From the NCBI GenBank assembly GCA_027704905.1, contig CM051022.1, positions 8,561,971 to 8,625,970 of the forward strand: 64,000 bases of DNA, read 5' to 3'. This document shows, in pieces, positions 35,675-62,984 of this stretch. The translations under genes were made by a program, and so were the position numbers. The notes below the pieces were generated by a model. The model was not told the origin of the DNA and searched no databases. It worked only from the letters and a program-made list of their open reading frames with translations. The number at the start of each line of letters is the position of its first letter. The stretch's first letter is position 1. The DNA comes from Muraenolepis orangiensis (Eukaryota > Chordata > Actinopteri > Gadiformes > Muraenolepididae).

Positions 35675-35702
35675 AATGGCTTCTTGCACTTTGAGCTCTC
35701 CA
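35640..35702 (+). other. fgfr1op2: Probable first exon of fgfr1op2, with in-frame ATG
   Basis: An ATG at 35675 opens MASCTLSSP and runs to a donor CCAG|GTACAA (exon end 35702). Joined to the acceptor at 36161-36162 it reads without a stop into the conserved start methionine and would add ten residues. The conserved ATG at 36165 has the better Kozak context (G at -3, against C at -3 here), so this is taken as mostly 5' leader. The left border is a guess. Confidence 0.5.
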
Positions 35703-36164
35703 GGTACAAACTACACGTTATTCTACACATTCTACACGCCACTAATCTATTGTCTTGTGTTCAACATGTCGCCTCGTTACTACTTTTAATGGATCGATTG
35801 ATCCACAAGAGAGCAGCTAAGATTGTTGAGCAAGCTAGCTAGTGGATTAGCTACGTCTTTAGGCTATACGACTATGGTTGAGTGCACTGCAAATACGGCA
35901 GTACCTAGTAATAACAGCTATTACGATAAGTACAACAATGCCTTGTTTAATATAGGTTGAATCGTGTTTCTTAGAAGAAATACAGATGTGTAATCAGTCT
36001 GTTAAGGTGTTCCTGAGAATAACACCTGTTGGGCTGTACATAATGTAAAATGCATAACAATAATGAATTTGCCATTTGCAATAATAGACACAATACACAG
36101 CATTTAATCTATGCTTTTCCTTTTGTGAATCTTCCTAAAACAAAAAGATTCAGTTTTCCCAGGA

Positions 36165-39100
36165 ATGACATGTACACTGGAGAATGTCCTTGCTGATGCC
36201 AAGTCGCTGGTGGAGAGGCTGAGAAACCATGACAATGCTGCAGAGATGTTAATCGAACAGACCTCGTCCCTCAGCAAGCGGGTGGAGGCCATGAAACAGG
36301 TATCCCTATTATAGTGGTATACATACAGTAGTTGCCTTTTCCCTTATGCCTAGTACAGCTATCACGTCACGTCCCTTCAAAACACAGTCCCAATCAACTC
36401 ACTATTCCAGTTGTGTATGAGAGCAGTGTTTCACAACCTTGTCGATGCCTATATGCATAGGGTCAAAGAAGATTGCTGACCTATAAGCTGTAGATATTTT
36501 ATGATGCATTTTCTATTTTGAAGCCTAAATGCGCCTTATTATGCAAACCAATGCCTTATGAATCAGAGCCATGAGGTAATTTCATATGCAAATGGTATAA
36601 CATTCTGAACATGCTGTGCATACACATACACATGTAGGGACAAGAACAACACCAGTAAACCCTGTTATTTAAAATGGCTGTTATTTATAATCTCTTAGCT
36701 GTCAAATTCTTTACAGACATTTTTACTAGACAGACCCGGGTATTCTGCAGCCACTCTTAGCTATGATTAGCTCTTTAGCTAGAGTAGATTAATGAAATAT
36801 TATCTTATTTAAATCCAGACGGCATGTTTGCAGAAAGTCTTCCTTTTTTTTTATGGATAACTGCTACCTCAAAGGAATTACAATATTTATACTCCTGTAT
36901 TTATGCCATTGATTGCAAGACACCTTGAACCCAGAAGTGTGACTTCTGGTTTACTAGGTTAACTGTTAGGTGTATGAGCTGCTTACAAAGTAAGTAGCAT
37001 TGCTGGACTGCTCAAAACTTGTAGTTTTCCCAAAGATGAGTTTGCTTATTATCACAGCTGTTGTACTATTTATTTTGATTTACTATATATTTAGGTGTTG
37101 TTTGTTTCTCCTGAAGGTGGTTGGCTGTCTTGGCTATGCCTCTTTTGAAAACAAAGCCTACCAATAATGGAAATAATATGAAGTGCACAGCTTCTATTGA
37201 ACTGGTACGATGTGGCTGTGTTTATGTTCGCAGTACCAGGAGGAGATCGATGCCCTGAACCAGGTGGCCCGGCACCGGCCTCGCTCCAGCCTGGTGCTGG
37301 GCATCCAGCAAGAGAACCGGCAGATTCGGGAACTCCAGCAGGAAAACAGAGGTAGGACGGTGCTTTGCGTGGAAGAAAGACCAGATTGGCTGGTGATGGT
37401 GCGAGTTGAGTTGAGTTGGGACATGGGGGGGATCGAACCCACGATGCCCTACTGCTTTTGTAATTCCACAAGTGGCCATGACCATTAAGAGACAAAACAG
37501 GTTTACAAGTGTAAGCCCTGGCTGGCATGTGCTAAATTACAGACAACATAGCCGACAGCTCATTTAATTTGTTATGTAAAGACTTTTTATTTTTCTTTAT
37601 TTAAAGTTCCACGTACAGTAGACAAGGTCACCGTGGTTTGATCTAAAATAAAGAATCTACAGCAAGACATAGGAATTGGGAATGAAGAGTTCCAGTGAGT
37701 TTCTCAAACGTACAATGTGTCCTGTCTCCGTAGAGCTACGTACATCCCTGGAGGAGCACCAGTCTGCCTTGGAGCTCATCATGACCAAATACCGAGAGCA
37801 GGTCTTCCGGCTGCTCATGGCCAGCAAGAAGGACGACCCGACCATCGTGACCCAGTTGAAGGAACAGCACACTACAGTGAGACGCGCGCACGTACACACG
37901 CACACATACACATGCACACATTCACATGCACAAACACCCACACAAAAGAGGCAGGAAAGAGGATTGGAGCAACCGTTCGGAACGACATGTAGCGTAGGCA
38001 ACAGGTTCAGAATTGAACCCAGGTGGTGTGTACAGAAGGCCAAAACAGAGGACAAAAACACATGTAGTGTGGACATGGCCTTATAGCATCAACTGACTTC
38101 CCGCATAATGAATCACAGTGCTCTAATTATTTCTCTATGCTTCCTTCACTCTTCAGGAAATGCAAGCGCACATAGACAAGATCAACGAGATGGCCACCGT
38201 CATGAGGAAAGCAATAGAGGTGGACGAGGGCCGGTTATGCGAGGACGAGGAACGGATCAAACAGCTCGAGGTAAGGCTATGTCTCTCGGCCTCTTTAGTC
38301 CCACTGTATGGATTCAAGGCGGCCTTACAGAACTCTGCAGAACTAAATGCTGAGACATGCACCGCACACAAGTCACAAGGGCGTCGCATTGCAGGATGAC
38401 GAAAGTTTTTCTGGGTAAACGCAGTACACATACTTTTCCACAATCTTAAGGAAAGGTTCCAAAGGCCCATATTCATATCCAACTTAGAGGTGTAGGAAAC
38501 ACTAGATGTTTGATGAACAGAGATGTTTACTGATATACAGCTATACACACGCACGCAAACACATTGAAAACCATGAATATTTTTTGTACATTGTGCTTGT
38601 TGTTTACTGCTATGGCAGCGTATTCAAAATGCCTTGCCTTAGATACAGCCACCATGCAATAGCTGTGCTCATGGCCGTGATTTCACCCAGCTTCACTGCC
38701 TTGTTGGTGTTCCTCTGTTGGAGATAACATACCGGTGCTTGAAACCTATCTTACTTACTTACTGTTATTTAGTCATTTCACATTTCACATTTGATTTTTA
38801 AAAGAGCAGACAGGGGTTGGGTATTGCCCAAGGATGTGTCTACTGGATGGGCCACGGACATCTGGGTTCGAAGCCGATGCGTCTCGGTCGAGAGTTCAAC
38901 AACCTAGCCACTACTATGCGATGCCGCGCTATAAATATATAATGACATTTTAAAGATGCGTGTCACAGCGGAGGTTGTTAACATTTTATCCGAAGCGACT
39001 TTGGAGCCAGCCTGAGCCAGCCTAACAATCAAAGCAATTAATGGATTGCTAGTTGTACACGAACATGAATTCACGAGCGAGTCTGGTTGGTTTCAGCTGG

Positions 39101-39234
39101 AGAACAGCGGCCTACGGGAGCTGCTGGGCATCAGCCGGGAAGCCTTCCTGGTGCTGAAGATGGACGACTCGTCGGAGAGCACGTCGCTGTCTGCCCTCCT
39201 GACCAGCACCGACGTCAGCCTACGGAAGAGTTAG
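36165..39234 (+). CDS. fgfr1op2: FGFR1 oncogene partner 2 homologue (SIKE family), complete CDS, 215 residues in 5 coding exons
   Basis: Cytoplasmic coiled-coil protein of the SIKE/FGFR1OP2 family, a STRIPAK complex subunit. Coding exons: 36165-36299 (after acceptor 36161-36162), 37234-37351, 37734-37876, 38157-38270, 39097-39234; 648 nt, all phases consistent. It starts MTCTLENVLADAKSLVERLR, matching the human start, then RVEAMKQYQEEIDALNQVAR, LGIQQENRQIRELQQENREL, LEEHQSALELIMTKYREQVF and RLLMASKKDDP, and ends STSLSALLTSTDVSLRKS. It lacks the exon present in the long human form (253 residues) and equals the short 215-residue isoform. An AATAAA lies at 39931-39936. An upstream exon around 35675-35702 carries an in-frame ATG (see findings). 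Confidence 0.97.
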
Positions 39235-39238
39235 TTGT

Positions 39239-39360
39239 GGCCCCCCTGACCCCCCCCCCCCCCCCACCCACCACCCCTCCATCTCCCTCTTTCTCTCTCC
39301 ACCAGAGAGCCTCTCGTCTCCCCCCCCCCTCCCCCTCCCCCTCCCCCTCCCCCTCCCACA
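39239..39360. repeat. C-rich low-complexity tract in the fgfr1op2 3' UTR
   Basis: Runs of C followed by CCCCCT repeats (39321-39356) begin four bases after the stop codon. Confidence 0.9.
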
Positions 39361-40199
39361 CTCGCATCCACCCATCAAACCCCCAACCCGAGACAGACAT
39401 GCACCATATTCCTCTTGCTGCCTCATAAATGAACACAATCTCCACTTTTTCATTTTTACAACGCCTGTTATTATCCTGTTCTGCCAAGGGGAGCGTTAAA
39501 AGCGACAACTCGGGTCCTTGTTGAACAATGAGTAAAGACGCGTACAAAGGGTCTTAGTAAAGTACTAAAGATTTATGCCAAGTAGATGTAGAGCTGCCGT
39601 CATTTTGGGTGGGGGTGGTACAGTACATATGGACATGCCTCATAGTGCTCCTATAGTCCTATAATAATGAGTGTGATAGCCTTCCGATCCTGCTTCTTCC
39701 ATGGTACATGATCAGCATGAAGCCGCTGAACTCCATCGCTGAAGTTAACCTTCATGCAGAATGCAAAAACACACTCGGAAAGTTGTTGTTAAATTTAAAA
39801 AAAAACAAACATCTATTGGTTTATTTTGTTTCTGTTTGCTAGTGTGCTATGGCTAGCATGTGTGAGTCTGTTGTGTTCAAATGTTAAAATGTTGAAAGTG
39901 AGAATGGAACAATAATAAGTGCTTGATTTAAATAAACTTGAAACCACCTATTAAATGTGTTTTCTTCATTTTACAGTTAAAAAAAATACCCTATTGTCAT
40001 TATGATATAGTATAAATCCATGCTTTTTCTCCTATTATTAATCTATGATCAGTATCTTACTATTTAAACCCAGTTACAATTAATTTAAAAAAATAACAAT
40101 AGCATTAACTTAATTCTTAGACGTTTATTATTAACCAAACATTTATGCAGGACATTGACAGCCACATGTGAATGGGGACCGCAGTGCTTGGCACAAGGG

Positions 40200-40552
40200 G
40201 GTGCGGGACGCCTGTGGATAATACTAATAATAAGACCGACCCGCTCACATTATGTCACGTGAACGTGTGTGCGTAGCCGAAGGTCCTCTCTGCGCATGCG
40301 CATCCGTTTGAGCTTGAGTGTCAAAGTCGGAGGGAACCGACCCGACGCGACCCGAACACTGACAGACAGATGGGGATACGGCAGTAGCGAGAGAACCCAA
40401 ACCACAACAACAGAAACAACCGAGAAAATATATTGAATGTGCATATATTTAACTCCGTTATGTTAGGTTCAGGCGGGTGGGGTTGCGGTTTCTGCGTAGA
40501 CTCTCATTGAAGAGAAGACGGAGGCGTTTTTGATTCGGATGAGACGAGGGCA
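40200..40552 (+). promoter_or_regulatory. tm7sf3: tm7sf3 promoter and 5' UTR
   Basis: Contains a full NRF1-type palindrome TGCGCATGCGCA (40291-40302) and GTCACGTGA (40254-40262), an E-box of the USF/TFE/CLEAR type. No convincing TATA box. It lies about 250 bp past the fgfr1op2 poly(A) signal. Confidence 0.7.
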
Positions 40553-52393
<11,841 letters not shown>

Positions 52394-52619
52394 TACCCCC
52401 CCCCCCCATCTCTCTGGCTATTTCTCTAGTTTTCTCTCTCTCTCTCTCTAGTTCTCTCTCTCTTTCTATCTCTGTCTCTATTTCTTTCTATCTCTAGTTC
52501 TGTCTCGAATTCTTTCTCTCTTCCGGCATCTTTCGCTCTCACTCGTTCTCTAGCTTTCTCTCCCTTGCTCACGTTTTTTTGTCTCTTGTCCTCTCTCATT
52601 CGCCCTATTTATTTATTAT

Positions 52620-52746
<127 letters not shown>

Positions 52747-53059
52747 CCTTTGCAGTCTTTCTTTTTTTTTTAAGAGAAAAGAAAACACATTGTAAGCAAC
52801 ACACAGAACCCCATGGCCCACGAGGGAGGAGAGAGGGTGTGGTGCAGATTGGTGATGAACCGCCGATGAAAGACGGAAGAAGACACCGATCATTGCTCTG
52901 TCCTGAAGGATGGGTCACGGTCGACTGCTCAGACTACGGATCACCACCGCAACTGGATCTGGATGTTTTTACAAGAAAGAACCATCTTCCTTTACGCTCT
53001 GAACTAAAGTGACTTTGACATTGCTTACGACGTCTCAAAAAAAACCCGATCAATAAAAA

Positions 53060-54070
53060 TTAAAACACTGAAACGAGCTACAACGCTAACTCGTCTAGCG
53101 TTGTAACTATTTATTTTTATTTTTGAGTTACGCATTGTAACTCGTCTCAAAGCGGTCTTGTGTTAGCGGCGTACGTCTGCCCAAGAGCTCGTCTCGATGC
53201 TTCCGACCGAAAAAAGTCACAAATGTGGGATACTAGCTATTGTCATTTGATAACACCAGGGTTATTGTTATCCCGAGATATAAGGATACGATGGCATTGT
53301 ATTGGTAGTTTGTGGCAAGAATCTAGTTCCACTCTTAACGGAATTGGACACTTTGAAGACGAAGGCGATGTTCTTTTAATGTGGGACAGGCTCTCTTTAT
53401 TTGATCCACCTGCCGGCTAGTTGATCATATTGATTGAAAGGATGGATTCACTAACCCAGAAAACGGCAACAGCTTTAAAAAAAGTAAAAAAATAAAAGAT
53501 TGAATGATCTGGTTTTATTTGTTATACCTAAATGGAGCTGTTGGTGATTGTTTTGTTTTTCCCTGACTGAGCTGCCTGAATAACTCAGAGCAGGCTTTAG
53601 TTCACTAAGAATAGTACTGTGCCCTGTTACCGCCTGTTTTCTCAAGAACAGGCGGTCGGACGATCCTAAACCAACCAAAAGTGTGTGGGCAGTGCTTTTG
53701 TAATTTTGCACACTGGATGTGATATGAGTCATGTTTCTGTTGATGAATTCAGATACAATTTCTCAATTGAGATGGATTGAATCAAGCTGTGTGGGTCTAA
53801 TCTCAGGGTGGTCAGATTCTGGCTTTTCCAACTCAGTAAAATACCAGTATGTACTGAAACTACTCCTAGCGTTTCTCTGTGTACCTTGCCAATGCCTTTC
53901 AGTATTTATTTGACCTCTTGTTTTATTGTTGTTTGTTTCCGAGACAAGTTTTCCAGCGTTGTGGGAAAATGTTTTTTAATCTGGAATTTCATAGCACTCC
54001 CTGATTTGTATTTGCTACAAAATATATATTGTAATAAAATACATTTTTGTATATTAAATAAATTGTCAAA
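53060..54070. other. Intergenic region downstream of tm7sf3, no gene seen
   Basis: AT-rich sequence with short frames only. Nothing recognised beyond the poly(A) signal region at its left end. Confidence 0.4.
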
Positions 54071-54074
54071 ACAT

Positions 54075-55800
54075 GTAGATTCAAGATACAATATACAAGA
54101 TATTTGCCAAGTACAATGGAATGCTTTCTCCCATTCCCTCCCGCAATATACAATAAAAAACAATACCATAAAATAATATATACAATAAAAATGAACAAAA
54201 AAAGGACAGCAAAGTGACTGATAGATGGTATGAACATCTGTTAAAACCATTTAAAGTGCCAGTAGTGCAGCAGCATCGTGAATACAGTGCAGTAGCTGTA
54301 ATGAATCCAGAAAGTCCAGCAAAGTATGTAAGTGTAATGTTAATGACACGTTATGAACGTGAAAGTTGCAGCACTTCTAGCAGTTCAGTAGGCACACTGC
54401 CTGTGGAAAACTATCCTTAAACCTGGTAGTCTTTGTACGGATGCTGCGCAACCAGCGACCAGACGGTAGGGGGGAGAAGAGATGGTGCCCAGGGTGGTTG
54501 CGGTCCTTTATGATGACATCTGGTCCTACAGATCTCCTCAAAGTATGGAAGTGCACACCCGATGATCTTCTCTGCCATCCTCACGACCCTCTGGATGGCT
54601 TTCTTGTCCTGTGCAGTGGTGTTGCCGTACCACACAGTGACGCCACTCGTCAGGACGCTCTCTACGGGGCCACGGTAGAAGTTCACTAGCCACCGTTGGC
54701 CTATTCCGCTTTTTCTGAGGCACCGCAGAGCATAGAGGCGCTGGTGTGCCTTCTTCAGCATGACCTCCGTGTTGCGGGTCCATGCCAGGTCATCGGAAAT
54801 CTGTAGCCCAAGGAAAGCTGACGACTTCCACCGGTGTCCCGTCCAGGCTGATGGTGGAGTGGGAGCCCCGGTGGCTCCTGAAGTCCACGATGAGCTCCTT
54901 AGTCTTGCTGACATTCAGTGCGAGGATGTTGTCCTCACACCATCGCGTCAGCTTGACTACCTCGTCTCTATACTCCCGTACTTTGTCGCCTTCGTTGCCC
55001 TCGTTTATCAGGCCGATGACTGTGGTGTCGTCTGCAAACTTGATAATCTGATTATTGCTGTGCGTGGCAGTAGTCATGTTGTGTGTATAGCGAGTACAGC
55101 CGAGGACTGAGGCAGCATCCTTGGGGTGCTCCAGTGTTGAGGACCAGAGTGGATGAGATGTTGTTCCCAATCTTCACCACTTGAGGCCTGCCCGTCAGGA
55201 AGTCCATAATCCAGTTAGCTTGGAGGGAACGATGGTGTTGAACGCCGAGCTGTAGTCAATGAACAGCAGTCTGATGTAGGTGTCCCTCCTGTCTAGGTGC
55301 TGCAGGGCCGTGTGTATACCAGGGAAATGGCGTCTAGTGGGTCTAGGGACTCAGGGATGGAAAAGTTGATATGCAACATTACAAGTTTCTCCAGGCACTT
55401 CATAGCTATGGGTGTTAAAGCTACTGGACGATAATCATTTAGGTGTACCTTGTATACCTTGGTCTTTTTGGGTAACGGCACAATGGTTGTCGCTTTGAAG
55501 CACGTTGGAGACAGACTGTTGCAGTGATGCATTGTGGAGGTCGGTGAGCCAGCTGGTCAGCGCAGGTATTGGAGACGCGGGATGGAACTCCATCTGGGGC
55601 GGCTGCCTTCACCCTCCTCGGACTCGGACAGTTGTAGAACGTAGTCCTCTGGGTGGATGTTCAAGTTGTTGGTCGGCTCATGGTCCCTTTCAAAGCAAGC
55701 AAAAAACTTGTTTAGCTTGTCTGGTAGGTTGGGGTCGTTGTTGGGGACTGCCCCTGACCTCTCCTTGTAGTTGGAGAGGACCCTCGAGTACACATTGTAG
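54075..55800 (-). mobile_element. 5'-truncated L2-type LINE remnant
   Basis: Minus-strand frames read, in element order: [40 protein letters not shown] (about 55450), the catalytic NQIIKFADDTTVIGLI (about 55030), LALNVSKTKELIVDF (about 54910), FLGLQISDDLAWT, and NFYRGPVESVLTSGVTVWYG (about 54660). A 3' tail with AAGTACAATGGAATGC, typical of these elements, is at 54105-54125. Frame changes and a gap show decay. The clade is from memory. Confidence 0.88.
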
Positions 55801-55804
55801 ACAT

Positions 55805-56520
55805 TTAATTGTCCATCTGTCCATCCATTGTCTACCGCTTATCCGGGTCGGGTCGCGGAGGTAGCAGCTTCAGCAGGGGACTCCAAACTTACCCCTGGCC
55901 ACATTGACCAGCTCTGACTGGGGGATCCCAAGGTGTTCCCAGGCCAGCGTGGAGATGTTATCACCCAAACCTGTACCTTGGTCTGCCCCGTGGTCTCTTC
56001 CCAGCTGGATGTGCCTGGAAAACCTCCAGGAAGCATCCTTACTAGATGCCCGAACCACCTCAACTGGCTCCTTTCTACACAAAGGAGCAGCGGCTCTACT
56101 CTAGCTTCTCACCCTATCCCTAAGGGAGATACCAGCCAAACTCCTGAGGAAACTAATTTTGGCCGCTTGTATTCGCGTGTATTTCGTCCTTTCGGTCATG
56201 ACCCATAGTTCACGACCATAGGTGAGGGTAGGAACGAGGACTGACCGGTAGATCGAGAGCTTTGCCTTCTGGCGCAGCTCTCTTTTGGTTACAACGGTGC
56301 GGTAACATTTACACTTACATTTAGGGCATTTGGCAGACGCTTTTATCCAAAGCGACTTACAAGGTGTACATGTGTTGAAGCAGACAATAGCATAACGCTG
56401 AGGTACGCAAACATAAGAGCATAAAAAAAAATTCCGCTCCTGAAGCACCTCTTCTCCGGTCAATCTCACGCCCCATCCTCCCCTCTGGTGTCTACTCCAA
56501 GTGGGGAGTGAGTCCTTACC
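55805..56520 (-). mobile_element. 3' fragment of a Rex3/RTE-like LINE, split by a SINE
   Basis: Minus-strand frames read LSIYRSVLVPTLTYGRELWV, IQAAKISFLRSLAGISLRD and MRWFGHLVRMLPGGFPG. Its end (TCCATCCATTGTCTACCGCT at 55821) matches the 3' end of the copy at 7775-9240. The segment 56302-56432 is an insertion absent from that other copy. Confidence 0.85.
56302..56432. mobile_element. SINE inserted into a LINE
   Basis: Contains GGCATTTGGCAGACGCTTTT and ATCCAAAGCGACTTACAAGG, the 3'-tail motif of V-SINE/L2-related fish elements, and ends with an A run (56423-56431). The flanking sequence on both sides continues the LINE. Confidence 0.8.
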
Positions 56521-57539
56521 AAGTAAAGGAGATATTTCATTGTATTGAATGTATTACATTACATTAAATTGTTACATTCATTATTCAATCAGAATTATAA
56601 TGGTGTATTCCGGTAGGCCTCTATCAGGTGTATTTGTAGGGATTAGTAGAACGGTTTGTAGGCTCATTAAGTTAGTAATGTCGATGTATATGGAACCTGT
56701 AGAGGTCTTACATTAAGATGGAATAACGTAGACTATTTATATTGAAACCGGTTCAGCCTGTGCACCGTTTTGAACAGGGTGTCCATTGCAGTCATTACGC
56801 ATACCACCAGGGGGCAGCAACGTTCTAATTTAGCATTGATTTAATTCATTTTCCAGTGGACGCTTTAATTAGTAGGCCTATGTGGTTGTTGATGGTTTCC
56901 ACACACCCTGTGTGTTGAGGACGTTTGACGTTATACTGATCCAGGTTGGGTTTCCCCAGTTTATAACTTGCAAATATCTGGGGAGTAAGCGTTCCTATGT
57001 ACTTGTTACAAATGGCCAATACAAATCTTGTATCTATCTTGTACCTGCATATTAATGGGATCCTAAAATATCAACAATTCCAACGGCTGCTTATTTGAAA
57101 AACCCACAGGCCTATCAAACCTAAAACTACCTTTTTTTTGTTACAATTAGTCAGTCAGTGCCAGTTAGCAAATGATTAAAAATTATATCAACAGTCACGG
57201 ACGTTTTTAAAATGTTCATTTAATTAAAATTACGTAACTTAGAGAGAGATAGAGACGGAGATAGAGAATCAACATTCAAAATGTGACAAACACACGTTTT
57301 TCCATAAAGTGCCAAAAAAAATGAAATACCCTCACTTATCATACAGTAGGCCTATATACACACACACATATATATATATCCATACACTACATGGAATAGC
57401 TGTAATTAATATGATTCACGTTCAAAACAAAAAAGACAAAAATTAGAATCTCACAAAACAAAAAATGATTAGTTCTCGCTCTACAAAGAAGCTGTTAGAT
57501 CAGTAGTATTTAGTCTGCGACCATCCTCCTCCTTCTCCT

Positions 57540-57705
57540 CATGTTACGACGTCACAGCGAGTGCCCGTGACGTCATCGGTCAAAGAAAAAAAAAAAAACA
57601 ACTGATTTAAACCCAGCCAATTACATTCCACAACGTCACCGCGACGACGCATGCGTAGTGGTGTCCGTTCGTTTCAAAAAGGCACACGGACAGAAAAAAG
57701 GGAAG
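57540..57705 (+). promoter_or_regulatory. Promoter-like segment with CRE, CCAAT and a donor; no gene assigned
   Basis: TGACGTCA (57568-57575), GCCAATTACATTCC (about 57618), ACGCATGCGT (about 57648) and then a GGGAAG|GTAAGC donor-like site at about 57705 lie within 170 bp on the plus strand, in a locally CpG-rich stretch. No coding exon was recognised downstream. It would run antisense to gas2l3. Confidence 0.35.
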
Positions 57706-57709
57706 GTAA

Positions 57710-58698
57710 GCTAGATGACCTTCGACTGGGGCTTCCAGACAAGAGTACAAAAGCGCCCCGCCTTACGAAATATGAAGAAAATGGATGATAAAATTAGGAA
57801 AAAAAAACATGATAAACACACGGACCGGCCAACGCTGACTCTGCCAATGGAATGTTTGTTCTCATTGGCGAACTACCCAGGGCCATAGCTTGTATTACTT
57901 AGATCTGTTCTGTCCCAGTTGCTTAACTTTGGTTCCAGAGATACCTGCTAGTGTGATTTATGTGACTCATGAATATTGCAGTTTTTTTTCCTCCACACCG
58001 CTAAAAAAATTAAAAAATGTAAATGAAAAAAAAAACATACACACAAAGCACGTCTCCCCATCTAACGGTAATCACTCACTGGATCTTGATCTATAACGGA
58101 ATTTAAAACGCACAGATTCACAGATCAATTGAGTTCAATCAGATCTGTATGCGTCATTAAAGATGTATTCAGAGACCTTGTCATCCCGGTGTTTGTTCGA
58201 TGGGCTGCAACAACAGTTTAGGAAATGGAAAGAAATCCGAGAGCAAGAGCAAAAAAAACATTTTAACCGCTAAATGTAAACCTTGTGCAAGTTTAGAGTT
58301 AAACTGACCTAGTATTGTCCGAGTTAACATCGAAAGACGGACATCATACAAAAAGCATGACATTTTTGGTTAATTAAATAAACACAAAACAACCCTCAAA
58401 CAAACAAACATACAAAAAACAAAACATCATGACGACCATTTTGATTATGAAAATGATTAATAACACATGTATAGTGTAACAGCCGTTTTCACTGCTATGA
58501 AGTGTTGCATTTCATCGGTTCTGGTAGGAGATGTTGAGATAAGAATATAAAAAGGCCTGCTGGTTAAGAGAGAGGTGTACAGAAACAAGTCACCGTTGCT
58601 GCACTTCCCTCTTCTCAGAGGCAAGTCCCACTGTTCCATTATTATTATTATTGCTTATGTAGACGCCTCGTTTTTCAAAATAAGAGTCCCCGTCCACT
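57710..58698. other. Probable gas2l3 3' UTR and flank
   Basis: Sequence immediately 3' (minus sense) of the gas2l3 stop codon. AT-rich and without coding signals. I could not fix a poly(A) signal. Confidence 0.45.
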
Positions 58699-62981
<4,283 letters not shown>

Positions 62982-62984
62982 CTT

